A stretch of DNA of 64,000 bases from Ottelia alismoides (lineage: Eukaryota; Streptophyta; Magnoliopsida; Alismatales; Hydrocharitaceae): NCBI GenBank assembly GCA_037367405.1, contig JAZKJV010009788.1:310001-374000 (forward strand), read 5' to 3'. A program made the position numbers and the translations under genes. This document shows positions 23,510 through 36,174 of the stretch, piece after piece (the first letter of the stretch is position 1; each line of letters begins with the position of its first letter). The notes beneath the pieces were generated by a model. That model was not told the origin of the DNA, did not search any database, and saw only the letters and a program-made list of their open reading frames with translations.

Positions 23510-24552
23510 TTGCCTTCACCAAAGCGACCACTGCAAAGAGAAAGGCCGAGGTAGCGGATCGGCAAAGAACATGTGTCTCCCACTTCCCTATAGCACGAGG
23601 CCGCTTCATGACGAGACAAACCAAAAGGAACCACATTTGACTTTTCCCTGATGATTCTCAACCCTAAAAGCTCTCCAAAATGTCTAGCACCATCGCCATA
23701 CCCCTAGCCTCCTCCACTCCCCCCTCAATAAAAAATAGTAGTCTTTTGTGAATATATTTAGCCATTAAATGATTCCATTTTATTTAATCCCATTTTTGTT
23801 TAAATATTTGATTATTTATTGAACAAAATGTTAGTTAGTTACTGATAGTCTCGTGATGGAAGAAATAACTATGATGAAATCATGTTTAAGACAGTGCATT
23901 CATGGTGGAAATTAACCAAATAATTGTAACGGCCCCACTAGTAATTTTAAAAGCAATCTAAGAGTATTTACAAGAGGTGGTAGAATCTGAAATATCTCTT
24001 GACATTTGAACAATTGGCAGCCCAACTTTATGAAAGCTAGAGCTATGAAAAAGCTACCATTCTCTTTCATTTCAAACCTTAGAATTGGTCCTGCAATCCA
24101 GAGAAAAGCCCTCAAATTTGTCTTAGAAATCCACCGAACAGTGACTGGAAATCAGAAAGTTATACCTAGACTAGAGCTCGACCAGAAAAAGGTTGAGTTG
24201 AAGTAAAGCTACTTGGGTTCCCTTCAATGGGTATCATTTTTTCGATTTGCAGAATTACATGTTGGTTTTGTGATTTTAGTTAAGATTCAGAAAGTGTTAG
24301 TGCAGCATAAAGGCCTCTGCGTGTTGTACTTAAGAATAGAAAAGTAGATGCAAGACTTCATCCACCTTCTTGCCATTTGTCATTGAAGCTCTTTGATAAA
24401 AATATATATGATAGCATTTTAGCTCTGTACTTTCCCTTTTTTTCGCTTTTTGTTAGCAATAAAATTTTGATGGGGAGGGTGCCACCGAGCACTGCCCCCT
24501 GACCAGCAGACTTTCAAAAAAATATATGATAGCATTGCCATAATGTTATAAA
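23510..24552. other. No gene recognised
   Basis: Mostly AT-rich and non-coding. Short frames at 23912-24206 on both strands mirror each other and resemble no family. Confidence 0.5.
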
Positions 24553-24905
24553 CAAGGAAAAAATGGAGCTGCCCTGCCCCTATTTTCTGCATTTTTTCTA
24601 TTTTTTTGAAAAATATCACCATGTATATTCATCTATATATCCCTCCAATATGCCATTCGAATTTCGTCAGAAACAGGGACTCATATGCCCTCCACCTAGA
24701 ACAGGTAATTTTAATGGTCTAAGCATGGTTGTTATCGACCTGTTCTAGATGGAGGGCATAAGAGTCTATGTTTCTGGCGAAATTCAAATGGCATATAAGA
24801 GGGACATATAGATGAATATGCATGGCGATATTTTTGAAAAAAATATAAAAAAACACCGAAAATGAGGTGGGAACACCATGTTGGCTGCCCCAAGGGGACA
24901 GCCCC
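24553..24905. mobile_element. Foldback element, near-complete inverted repeat
   Basis: The arm 24590-24710 ('gaaaaatatcaccatgtatat...catatgccctccacctagaacaggt') is repeated in inverted form at 24738-24845 ('acctgttctagatggagggcata...catggcgatatttttga'). The loop of about 30 bp contains 'taatggtctaagcatggttg'. The outer ends carry GGGGCTGTCCCC and GGCAGCC words. It is non-coding and looks like a foldback-type MITE or the hairpin of one. Confidence 0.65.
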
Positions 24906-25410
24906 ATTGAACCCTATAAAGTATAAACAATGCATGATGAAATCCATGAAATGTATTGTTACGATTTTTTTAAGGACATACGCATGTGTTTTTGTTAAAT
25001 GCCTCGTTATAAATTGAAAGAAAAGATACGCTGCTATATTAAAGTGAATGAATTGAAGTTATCGGTGGTTATTTATGTGAAATCGAATTGAAACAAGTCA
25101 TTGTCTGATGTTTATAATAGGTTTATAATAGTCTCTTTCCACTTCCACTTATTTAGATAAAAGTCGTTTATTTAGTTGAAACTACTGCATCTGCTTATTT
25201 AAATGTAAGTAGAGCAGCAGTTTATTTTTAAAAAAAATGTATCTCATCTTATTCAAATAAATAATTGTTTGTAACATAGTTATATTAATGAATGGATGCT
25301 GAATGGTAAACGCCTTGTAAAAATTTAATGAATGCACTTTATGTTACTTAGGTCACTGAATAGAATTTTTTTGAGGAAAATGACATTTTCTGCTAACAAT
25401 TTTTTTTACG

Positions 25411-25612
25411 CACCCACTTAAATGGTCTGGTAGCATGCAGTGTGCCTACAACCCAAAAGATCATGGTTCATATCCCCCTTTGCGGGGGTTGCGTTAGGTA
25501 GTCGACAGCCAACGTAAAAAATAGTCGAATCTTTCAACATGGATTTGAGCAAAAAAACTATGTAGCTGACCCTACTTATAGTAAGAGAAGGCTTCACCAT
25601 TTTTCAAATGAA
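25411..25612 (+). mobile_element. tRNA-derived SINE, copy S3
   Basis: The A-box-like TGGTCTGGTAGCATG (about 25425) and B-box-like ATCATGGTTCATATCC (about 25460) have tRNA spacing. Downstream follow 'gggggttgcgttaggtagtcgac', 'aaaaaatagtcgaatctttcaacatggattt' and the tail 'gaccctacttatagtaagagaaggctt'. This is the most complete of the SINE copies here, non-coding and probably pol III-transcribed when active. Confidence 0.7.
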
Positions 25613-28111
25613 TTTTTTGACGCGTGAATAGAGATCCATGAATAATGATAAATGTACTTATAAAAGCATGAAATTAATCTAAAACTTCTAATTACAACAA
25701 GCCCTAATTCCATATAATAAGTATCATGTATTGTGCATGATTTAAATTAAGATTCAATGCATAAATATGTGAATGCAAAAAGCAATGAGTCGTCATGTTT
25801 TATTAATGAATAAGTAATGTAATCCTTATTGTTAGTGTGTTAAGCAATGAGCTCAAAATGATGTGTGTTGAAATAAAGAACGCAGAAGCAAATCGATAAT
25901 CAGAACAATAAACATAAAAAACATAGCATATGAACGCTCGGATTTAATGTGGAACCCTAATCCCTAAGGAGCGAGATGAAATCACGGGAGAATGCCTCAA
26001 AGGGTCGAATCGTCTGTTGCAATTTTTCAATGAGTACAGGAAGTGTACAGCTCCTTATATAGCCCACAAACAGACCAAAATCCCGCCACTCATCCATGTG
26101 GGACTAAACATGAGCGGGGGTAATTGAATCTTGGAGAAATCTAATTACCCCTCTATTACATATTCTAATACTCCCCCTCAAGTTGGAGCTGAGAAAGATG
26201 CAGCTTACAACGAAAGAAAATATACAAGCATCTTCACACAATACATCTTAGAGAGGCAAGTATAGAGACACCCTGCACGGACAGGGATAGAGACACCCTG
26301 TTTAAAGTAGCTGATGCTGGTAGAAGATCTCGCTCGAGGACGGGTCTGCGACTTCCAGGTCACCAGGAAAGAACCTCAGTCGTGCATGTAGTAGTCTTTA
26401 CAACACTAGGTCGTGCCAGGAGAAGAATCGGTGTAGAAGAAGAAAGTCCAAGATGGAGTAAAGGCTGAGAATAAAGACACCACGAACAAGTAGTCGATGT
26501 TCGGTGAAGATGCTGATGGCATTAAAGTCCGGAGTGGCGATCTGCCAGTCATGGATGGGAAGTAGAAGTCCTGAAGAATATGTTCCATCTCTGACTCTCC
26601 CTTTCTCCCATACTTGATAGGATAAAAAGTGTGGATGATCAAGTGGTGAGAAATAATAAATAACATGCAACTTTTTGTGTGCTTTCTTTTTTTTTGCACA
26701 AATCATTCGTACTTTTTTGTAGCCACTTTTTTCCGACTATTCTTTTTTTCGTACAGCTTCTTTTTTGTATGATAGACCCTTTTTCTCAAAAGAACTCTCT
26801 TTCAAATAAGAACTCTTTTTTTAACACATGGCCCATTTGGGCCCATAACAACATCAGTAAGGGCTCCATCCCTTTTTTCATTTAGACATCTTTTTTATTT
26901 TCAAAACAAATAGTTTGGGCCCAAAACATTCACCCCCATTTTTTCCATTGGGCCCATAACGGGATGGAATTAATTCACACCCTTTTTAGAAAGCAAAGCA
27001 GGCAACAAATGGCCCTCTTCATTCTTCTCTTTTTTTTAAATAGAGAGGGGCATTGGCCCATGTTTCTTCGTCATGCAAGACTAGGGTTCCCCAAAGGGAA
27101 CCCATTGTAGCCGCATCCATCAACGGGGGAGAGGCATCATGGAGCATCGCATGGACAAAGCCCCACGTATGCGGCATCTTAATTTGATGAGGCTTTACTA
27201 GATCTCATCGTTATCGCTGCCGACAGGAGAGGATAGGTATTCGTGCGCACCTAGAGGGGAGTTGTGTGACCATACCCAAAGGTGATTGTGACTAGGAGGG
27301 GCCGTCACCTGCCATGTATTGCGAAGGAGGTGGGTCTGCGCAGTGGCGGCACTTTCAATCGAATAGGTGGTGATAGCGATACATCTGAGTTGCAGCATCG
27401 GTTGGTTTCGTATGGAAAGAGAGGACGGTTCATAGCTATGGAGTGCGAGAACCTGGAGCTTCATTGGGAAGGTATTGGAGGAGCTTTTGCATCATCTGGG
27501 GCTGATACATGGTGGAGCAGTTGCACCACCCACCATTATTATCTCCTTCTTATGTCGCTCGGTGGCTGTGAGAGATTTCAGAGTAGACGTGTGACCTCTG
27601 AATTGATGCCTAGAGTGGAGGCGCACCGCCTGGATGTGCGTGGGATGCAGAGATGCATGCAAGGGTTGGCAACATAACATGCGTCGTCGAGTGGCAGTTT
27701 TAAGGCCTCATGGATGATCAGGAGGATGTATCGGCTAGGGTTTTAGTGACCCCAAACCGTTGGACAGTGCAGAACATCAGATCTGGGGTTTCGAGGAGAA
27801 TCCCTAGTTGCTTTCGACGGCCTGACCTCTAGAGGTTGAACAGGGACATAATCATAAACAATAAGAACATATCAGAATCGAAACTTTGGAAAATCGATCC
27901 ACAAAACCAAACTGCTCAAATACGATGTTAAAATAAAGAACCTGGAAGCAAACGATAATCAGAACAATAAACATAAAAAATATAAAATATGAATGCTCAG
28001 ATTTAATGTAGAACCCTACTCCCTAAATTGTAGATGAAACCGCGGGAACATGCCTTAAAGGTCGGATCGTCTATTACAATCTCTCAATGAATACAGGGGG
28101 TGTGGAGCTCC

Positions 28112-29240
28112 TGATACAATCTGAAAACTCCTTAAATCATTAACTAATATACATACATAAAACTATGACGGATCATGCTAACCAACTAAATGCATGAAAA
28201 CATTAATCTGTTGTTGTGTTGCTAACTTGCTACTGGCCAAACAAGTAAATAATCATATCAGTGCTGGGAACAATTGCTAGTATTCATGGAGGCGAACTAG
28301 GAATACAAAGATATATATGTAAGTTACGATCAATAATAAATCAACCCTTCATCAAATAAACGACTTTCATTGAAGAAATTTAAGTGATACCTTGGGGAAA
28401 TAAATGAATAGCTCCGGTAAACAAAATAAATGAATAGTGAAAAATAAACATTCATGATTCCAGAACATCCTGAAAATAAAAATAGAAAATGCAGACTTTG
28501 ATTCATAACAAGATGATAACATAATCGGACTCTTACGCAGGCACCCAAACAAAGTTAAATCAAATTGGAACTATTAAATCAAAGATCTAAAATAAGAACT
28601 GTAAGATAGGAGAAGGACGGAGAGGGTTGGCGGCTGTTGGAGAGGGAGTGGAGGGGCTGGGAAGGAGAGTTGGGGAATGGAGAGGGGTTGATGGAGCTGT
28701 TAGTGAGAAAGAAGAAAGATGAGATGGGGAATGGGAGAGGGAGCCGGGAGGGATAGAAGAGATCTAGGAGGAGAGGGAGAGCTGGGAGGGTTGCCGGGCT
28801 GCTGGAGAGAAGAGGAGGGAGCTGGGGAAAGATAGAAGAATAGGCAGGAGCTGGAGTGTTGCAGGAAGTCTAAGGGAGAGGAGGCAGAAGCTGGGGAGCG
28901 GGGAGGAAGAAAAAAAGAGGGGAGAAGAAATCGGGATGAGGGGAGAGGGAGGAGGTAAGGCACGTATGGATTTTCTTTCTTCTTCGGATCTGCCTTCTAC
29001 TCTTCCCCCAGTACCACTTTTATAACAGATTCTCCCTTTAAAATACAAAAAAAATCAAAATTACATGGGTTGCACCATAAAAGGTGTGCTTCCCTTTCTA
29101 AAATGTAAGCTCCAAAGAAAAGCAAAAAAAAACATTACGTGGAAGCCCCTAGAGAGATGTAGATGACAAGGGTACTCTTGGATTTTTTTTATTGATGAAA
29201 GTAGCATATAACTCCTCAATGTTGGGCACGGATTGCGTCA
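28112..29240 (-). repeat. Gypsy LTR, left copy
   Basis: This is the 3' LTR in element orientation. It contains an AG-rich block (28600-28960, CT-rich on the coding strand) and a minus-strand TATA box at 29018-29024. It is collinear with 33043-36619 apart from the LINE inserted there. Confidence 0.85.
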
Positions 29241-31671
29241 ATTCCACTTTGTTGAGAAGAATCTTGCTCCGACAAGATGCATTGTAGTAGCTCTGTAGGC
29301 GGTCAGGGCAGAACCTTTCTAATTCATGCTCTTCAATCCACAAACTGACTTTCAGGAATGCTCCTTCCATCACCGGATGAGCCCATGATATGATGTCAAT
29401 TTGCAAATATCAAGAATGCCTTAGACAATATCCAAACCAATGTTGTCGCGGCGGTTGTTGGTAATGATTTCATCTGCAGAAACTCTAGTATAGTTGCATC
29501 TCTAACAACTGATATCAATGAGGTGTTGATCTCTGGATGGAGGTCCATTGCATAAGCATTTGGATCCATCTTTTAATGATTCAGAAAGGGCCAATTTTGT
29601 TTGGACTTAATTTGTAGTGGGTTCGCTCGGAAAACATTCTTTGTGAAAATAGGTTATAATCGAATTTCCTTCCCTAAATCTCATCTTTCTCACATGGGTA
29701 TTGGCTTGTTTTAGGTATGTGGTTGAACCGTTGAAGTGATTTGGGTTTAGGGTGTAGATTTTGTGGAGTTGATGAGTAGGATTAGCCATATGGTCAGCAA
29801 TTGCACTAGCCCATCCAGATTGAACCAAGAAACTTGATCAAGGACAAATTGAATTGGAAATTTGTAAAAACGTCAAAAGGAGATTTCCTAATGGATTGAT
29901 AAGATGAACCATTACAAGAAAATTCAGAACAAAGAAGAATCGAGTCCCGTTGAGTAGTTTGTTTTCCTGTGAGGCAATGCACCAAGTGTCCCAAAGATAT
30001 AATTATTACTTTTGTTTGACCATTAATTTGGAAATGATATAAATGTTATAGTGTAAATGCATGCCCGACTTCGACAACGACTTGATGCTCATATTAGCCA
30101 AAAATGAATGAGGTATGCAATGCACGCGAACATCTTCTTTAGAATAGGGACCAATTTAATGAGATGCATCCAAGGACTTCATACACATGACACAAATATA
30201 TCGTTTTAGAAATCAGATCAATCATGGCAAACCCAGAGATAACCATCCTAGTGGTTGGGATAAGCATGATTACATAGTCCATAGGGATATTCTCTTGATG
30301 ACGTGTAGGAATTGTTCGAGGAGACTTAGGGTCCGAACTCTACATTTGAATCTCGATGCATTTGATCATGGGATATTTGGGATAAGCCAGCTTCTGGGAC
30401 ATGATTCATGTGGTGTGGTTTGTCTCGTAGAGGTAAGGTTTCTTGGGCCTAACATCCATATATTCTTCTAGTGTCAGGCAACTTCCTGGTCTTCTTGACC
30501 TAAGTTTATAGCATCGCCGTACCCAATCTCTTTAGTAGTAAGAACAAAAATAACCAGTAACTCTTGAGGATGAAGATGGAAAGTAAAGGTACCAAGAATC
30601 TTTGGTGGCTTACATGCGTAATGAGGTGACTCGATCATCATAAAGTTTTGATGATCGATCTGGGGACAATTGCATTGGTCAGTTGTCATTTGCTTGGGAT
30701 TATGGATATATGGTCGATATTGAAGGGTGATTTGTGTCGTGTCCATCATGTCAGTATCCTTCATCCCTTATGGTTTGTACTTTGGGCCAAACTGTCATGA
30801 GTGTCCCATCAACAAGAGATGCACCTCCATAGGCACGATGTAACAACATACATCATCTTCATAGGCTGAGGTAAAGGAAAATTTAATGAGGCACTAGCAT
30901 TAACTTGGTATTTGATACCCTCCCTTAAACCGCGTCACATTATAAGGTCGATCCCAAGTTTCTATTTGCACTCGTAACTTGTTGACTACCTCTTGGGCAG
31001 CGAAATATCATATGCCTTCTCCATTGATGATTAGAGAGCAACACAGTCATTGAGGATTGGAAGTTGGTAGTTGTATATCCAAGAGTGGTGTGAGATTCAA
31101 AGGCAACTGATTTGACAGCGGACTATGGAGTCAATCTTAGTTAGTCCAATGGAGGTGTTCGGTGTGGTGGTGAGGACATCAGAAGTGACTGCGTTGTTAT
31201 GAGTTGGATGGTGTTTTTAGGTAACTTGGCCTCAACCCCTACAACTCTATCACGGTCATGTCCTTCGTATGGCGGTCACATATGTATAGTCCAGTTTGGA
31301 CATCAATTTGCAATCCATATGTGTATTGAGCGACAAGTTAAGATTCATTTTCCTTCAGATTATTCCGGATCACAAAGACCTATAACTCTTCAATGTACCC
31401 ATTGATGGTTTGTGTCTCTTGGCGAATGTTTTGAAGTCAGTTGGAGAGGTTGTGATGGTATTCCTCTGGTAGGAATTTTTCTCGAAGCATTTGTTGCATT
31501 TTTGTCCAAGAACGAACGCATCCTTACCATGGTGGTGGCGCTCCTCCTGAAGCTGCTTCCAACAATTTAATGCATATCCTTTTACCTTTGGGGGGGAGGG
31601 GGGTAATGTGGACTCTATGCTCACTCGACAAATCCTCTGAACAAAGAAATGGTCTAATCGATCCATCCAGT

Positions 31672-32106
31672 CTAAGAAGAGGTCAGGGTCATGTTGTCCT
31701 TCAAAATCATGGCCTCAAATTTCAGCGAAATTCGGTCGAATTTCTGTCGAATATCGATATCCAGCCGAAATCGAAATTCAACCGAAATGACCGAAATGAC
31801 CGAAATATGGGGGTCCTAGTACAAAAAATGACCGAAATGACAGAAATTTCGGTCGAAATTCCACCGAAATTCCATCGAAAATCTGTTTTGGTCGATACCG
31901 AAATGGTGACCGAAACCGATATTTAAGGCCTTGTTCAAAATTACCTACGTTAATCCAATTATTGTGATCCCATTTAGAGTCATGTAATGGATTTTGTTGT
32001 TGACTTCTAAGAAGAGGTCAGGGTCATGTTGTCCTTCAAAGTTACCTACGTTAATCCAATTATCGTGATCCCATTTAGAGTCATGTAATGGATTTTGTTG
32101 TCGAAA
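31672..32106. repeat. Local tandem duplication inside the gypsy element, one copy with a MITE
   Basis: The segment from 'ctaagaagaggtcagggtc' to 'catgtaatggattttgttgt' is present twice. The first copy is split by the MITE (31672-31707 plus 31942-32002), and the second is intact (about 32005-32106). The intact copy preserves the pre-insertion site 'gtccttcaaagttacc'. Confidence 0.8.
31708..31933 (+). mobile_element. hAT-type MITE, CGAAATT family, copy A3
   Basis: A 226-bp copy with a perfect 8-bp duplication TTCAAAAT at 31700-31707 and 31934-31941. It is inserted in one of two tandem copies of gypsy gag sequence. Confidence 0.92.
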
Positions 32107-33728
32107 CTTAGGAATGTGTTCTCTTTTTCTAGGTCTCTTCGCCTCTCATCGCTTGTGGGCATTTCTATGTATTTCATTTTTACCACCTGAGGTGTGCGGT
32201 GATTCCCAATTTGGGGATTGTGTACAACTCCCTGGCCTAGGATCATCTACCAGTGATCTTGTAGGCGACAGTGGTGGTCGTGGGTACTAGGATCTCTTGT
32301 TTCTGATGATTGCTTAGAAACCCTTAAGTTGTAATCATGTTTATATCGCCTCTCTATCTTGTTTGGTACCATGGCTTCCGACTGTTAGGTATCCTTAGCC
32401 ACTCTTCTCTCTATATTTCCAAACCGAGTGCTAGTATGAATGGATCTCACTACCAAGGCTTGTTATCATGGCTTCTAGATGTGCCACAAAATGAGAGCTA
32501 GGTTAACGAGCCATTAACGATCAGTTCCCAACGATACAAAGATGAGAGGATAGAAAATGCAAGATTGAACTCTTTTTGCAAGGTAAATCTACATGTAAAA
32601 CAATATGAAAGAAAGAAATAAAGACGCATGATGATTTTTTTGCAACTGACAGCTCATATGTAAAATGAAATAATAATGCAAAATGGTTTTTTAACACAAA
32701 GCTATGAAATGAGAGAAATCAAAACTTGTACTTGCAAATAAAGATAAATAAAATAATCAACAGAGCCGTATACAATAAGTAGGACAATAAAGATGGTTAG
32801 CAGAGCCGAACAAGCATGAAAATAAAAGGCAATCGGCAGAGCCATACAAAGTACAAAAAATAAAAAGGTATTCAATAATGCCTGACAACTGGAGAAAATA
32901 AAAAGGTAGGCAGAGCCCTACACTTGCAAAAATTAAAAATACGTGCCACACAAAAATTAAAAAAAATGTCGGATGCAATGCAAGTGCAAAAGGAAATGAG
33001 ATTTTTTTCTATTTACGAATCGATTTGGTTGTAATACCACTTTGATGCAATCTGACAACTCCTTAAATCATTGACTAACATACTTGCATAAAACTATGAT
33101 GGATCATGCTAACCAACTAAATGCACGAATACATTAATCTATTGTTGTGTTGCTATTGGTCAAACAAGTAAATAATCAGACCAGTGTTGGGAACAATTGC
33201 TAGTATTCAGGGAGGCAAACTAGCAACACAAAGACATATACATGAGTTGCGGTCAATAATATATCAACCCTTCATCAAATAAATGACTCCGAGTGAAAAT
33301 AAATTTGAGTGATACCTTTGGGGAAATAAATGAACACTCCAGGAAACAAAAAAAATGAACGGTGAAAAATAAACATTCTAGATTCATGATTCCAGAACAT
33401 GCTAAAAATTAATTTTCAAAATGCACTTTGATTCATAATAAGATGATAGCATAATCGGACTCTTAAACATGCACTCAAACAAAGATAAATCTAACTGGAA
33501 CTATTAAACCAAAGATCTAAAATAAGAATTGTGAGATAGGAGGACGGAGAGGGATGGCGGCTGTTGGGGAGGAAGTGGAGGGGTTGGGAAGGAGAGTTGG
33601 GGAATGGAGAGGGGATGATGGAGTTGCTGGTGAGAAAGAAGAAAGATGAGATAAGGAATTGGGAGAGGGAGCCGGAGAGGGATAGAAGAGAGCTAGGAGG
33701 ATATGGAGAGCCAATAGGGTTGTCGGGT

Positions 33729-36174
33729 GGAGATTCCTTAGGAGCCAAGAGGATATGGAGAGCCAAGAGGGATAGAATAGAGCCAAGGAGGATATGGAGG
33801 GCCAAGAGGGTCCTTGAGTGGTGCCAGGCTGATTCCTTAGTGGCCGAATTCACGGCGGTTGAGGTGCGCAAGGCGGTTTGGGAGCTGAATCCAGACGGGG
33901 CTCCGGGTCCGGATGGCTTCTCCATTTCATTCTACAGGGAGTTCTGGGATCTGCTGAAGGGGGACATCTTGGAGGTTCTGACTGAGTTCAGGGGGGGCAA
34001 CTTGGGTTTTGAGAAAGTTAACAGGGCCTCGATTTTTTTGCTGCCGAAGAAAGATACCCCAGTGGGGGTGGGGGACTACAGGCCGATTTCTATCTCCAAT
34101 GGCATTTATCTTATTGTCGCCAAGGTGTTGGCGAACAAACTTAAAGGGGTCCTTTCCTCTGTGGTTTTGCCGGCCCAATCCGCATTCATTCCGGGTCGGT
34201 CTATGGTGGATGGAATCGTGACCGCTTCGGAGATTTGCCGTGAGTGGAAGAGGTCTCATACAAAAGGAGCAGTTTGGAAGATTGACTACGCCAAGGCTTA
34301 TGACTGTGTCAGTTGGAGATTCCTTTGGTTAGCTATGCAGAAAAGGGGTTTCCCGGAAGATTGGATTGCTTGGCTTAAGAGATGTGTCACCACTAGCTCA
34401 TGCTCGGTGCTGGTAAATGGGAGGCCTGAGGGAGGATGGTCCCAGCCGCAGAGGGGGGTGCATCAGGGGTGCCCCCTTGCTCCCCTGCTTTTTGTGTTGG
34501 TTGCAGATTGTCTTGCGGTTTTGTTTGAGCGGGCAATGGAGGAAAACTGGTGCGAGGGCTTCCGAATGGGGGACATCTCTGTCCCGATGTTGCAATATGC
34601 GGGTGACACGCTGGTATTCCTGGGAGGGACGGAGGAGCAGAACCGCAATGCAGCGGTGCTGGTGGATGTTTTTGGGTGCCTCTCTGGGTTGCAAATTAAC
34701 AGGCAGAAGTCGGTCCTTGTTCCAATGGGTTTGGGTGGCGAGGAGAGCATCAGGCTGGCGGAGTGGGCAGGATGCCCCTTGGAGAGACTGCCGATAACCT
34801 ATCTGGGTTTGCCTCTGGTTGAGGGCAGGCTGAGGAAGTCCGATTGGGATTGTGTGCTGCGCAGAATGGAGGAGCGGCTGGAAGGTTGGAAGGCTGTCAC
34901 TCTGTCCAAGGGTGGGAAGCTTACACTGCTGAAGCACGTTCTTTCATCCATCCTGACTTTTTTCTTCTCGACGAGGTTAGTGCATGTTGGTGTTAGGAGG
35001 AGGATTGAGACCTTGATGAGATCCTTTTTCTGGTCTAATGGAAGACAGGCAAAGAGGGGGTTGCACCTGGTGGCTTGGAAGGACCTGGCTGTTCCTGTTG
35101 CAGAGGGGGGCCTTGGCGTTAGGGACGTGGAATCTATGAACAAAGCTCTATTAGCCAAGTGGGTGGTGCGCATTTGGAGTTCGTCAGATTCGCCGGTCTT
35201 GCAGCTGTTGAGAAAGATTTATGGTGTTACTGGGGAGTTGGTGGCAGAGAGGAAGCGTCATGAATCTTCCCTGTGGAGTGGGATCCATGTCGTACTCCCC
35301 GTGCTTCGGCCGCTTCTTAGGCCGGTTTTGGGGGATGGGCTACGTTTCCGGTTCTGGTTGGATGACTGGACGGGGGATGGGGCCTTGGCCTCCCGCTTCT
35401 CTCGGTTGATGGCGTTGGCCGTTGATAGGGGTGTGCGGGTGGCGGAGGTCGTCGAAGTTGGGTCATGGGCGCCGAGGTTCCTTGTGGATCTATTGGATCA
35501 GAGGTTGGAGGAGTTTTTGAGGATGTTGTCTGAGATTCCCCCTTCCGGGGAGCTTTCGAGGAGCCTGGACCGTTTTGAGTGGACTGATGGTAGGTTCTCG
35601 GTGAAGGCGGCCTATCGCAAGGTTGCTGCGGCTTTGGTGGAGCGCGATGATGAGCTATGTGCTAACGTGAAGATGATTTGGGCAGCTAAGATTAATACGC
35701 GGGTTAAGGTTTTTCTTTGGTGTATGAGGAGAGGTCGTATCTGTGACAAGGTGAGAAGAGGCAGACTGCTGGGTGGGACGGATCTAAAGTGTGACAGATG
35801 CGAGGACGACTTAAAGGATGTGGACCACATCTTCTTTGGTTGCAGGATTTCCGCAGAGGTTTGGGAGTCATTGGGACTCACGTGGGTCCGGGCCTTCGAT
35901 GTTGATCAGTTTTGGCGGTCGATTCGTCGGGTCGGCCATGGGTCTTCTGATGATGTCTCCAAGCCTTTGGCCGCGCTGTGGGCTATTTGGCTGGGTAGGA
36001 ATGACACAATCTTCAAGGGGCAGTGGTTTTACTCTGAGAATGTTGTAGCCCACTGTAATGCTTTGTACAATTTTTGGGTATCAAACTGATGTACGCTTTA
36101 CTTTATTAATGAATACTTTGGTGTGGTGACTCCCGCCTTGGGAGGGCTCCCCCGTTCTCTTACTCAAAAAAAAG
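33729..36174 (+). mobile_element. L1-type LINE, 5'-truncated, copy L2
   Basis: The target duplication AGGGTTGTCGGGT lies at 33716-33728 and 36175-36187 inside the right gypsy LTR. The left LTR at 28790-28800 shows the empty site. The 3' end has 'ctcccgccttgggaggg' and an A-rich tail, as in LINE L1 (6661-9101), which belongs to the same family. The 5' part up to about 33830 is not LINE protein. It repeats host LTR words ('ggatatggagagcc', 'gggatagaa'). Confidence 0.93.
33840..36089 (+). pseudogene. LINE reverse transcriptase and zf-RVT region (L2)
   Basis: One open frame runs unbroken through the LINE to its stop at 36087-36089. It also extends upstream through host LTR sequence to 33564, which is chance. 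Blocks in order: FYREFWDLL (about 33930), DYRPISISNG (about 34075), AFIPGRSMVDGI (about 34180), DYAKAYDCVSW (about 34284), QGCPLAPLLF (about 34466) and LQYAGDTLVFLGG (about 34590). Then come the post-polymerase region and the zf-RVT cluster CDRCEDDLKDVDHIFFGC (about 35790-35845). The endonuclease and first RT blocks are missing. The active site reads YAGD where the related copy at 6661 has YTDD; loss of the first aspartate should abolish polymerisation. Confidence 0.88.

Larger units (their letters stand above)
31370..32246 (-). pseudogene. Ty3/gypsy gag remnant
   Basis: The minus-strand frame 31666-31370, extended to about 31697, reads DPDLFLDWMDRLDHFF, then CWKQLQEERHHHGKDAF. This is the order of the plant gypsy gag core (DPxxFLDWxDRxxxxF followed by the WxxLxxxR region). 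The preceding part is in the frame 32246-32046. The two parts are separated by a local tandem duplication and a 226-bp MITE, so no continuous gag remains. No zinc knuckle could be followed with confidence. Confidence 0.6.

Noticed and set aside
25411..25480. A tRNA gene
   Set aside because: The A and B boxes are present, but no cloverleaf with paired acceptor stem can be drawn, and the downstream body repeats at 12533, so this is a SINE.
33564..36089. 841-codon open frame as a host gene
   Set aside because: The first 90 or so codons are gypsy LTR sequence in chance frame, and the rest is LINE reverse transcriptase bounded by a 13-bp target duplication.
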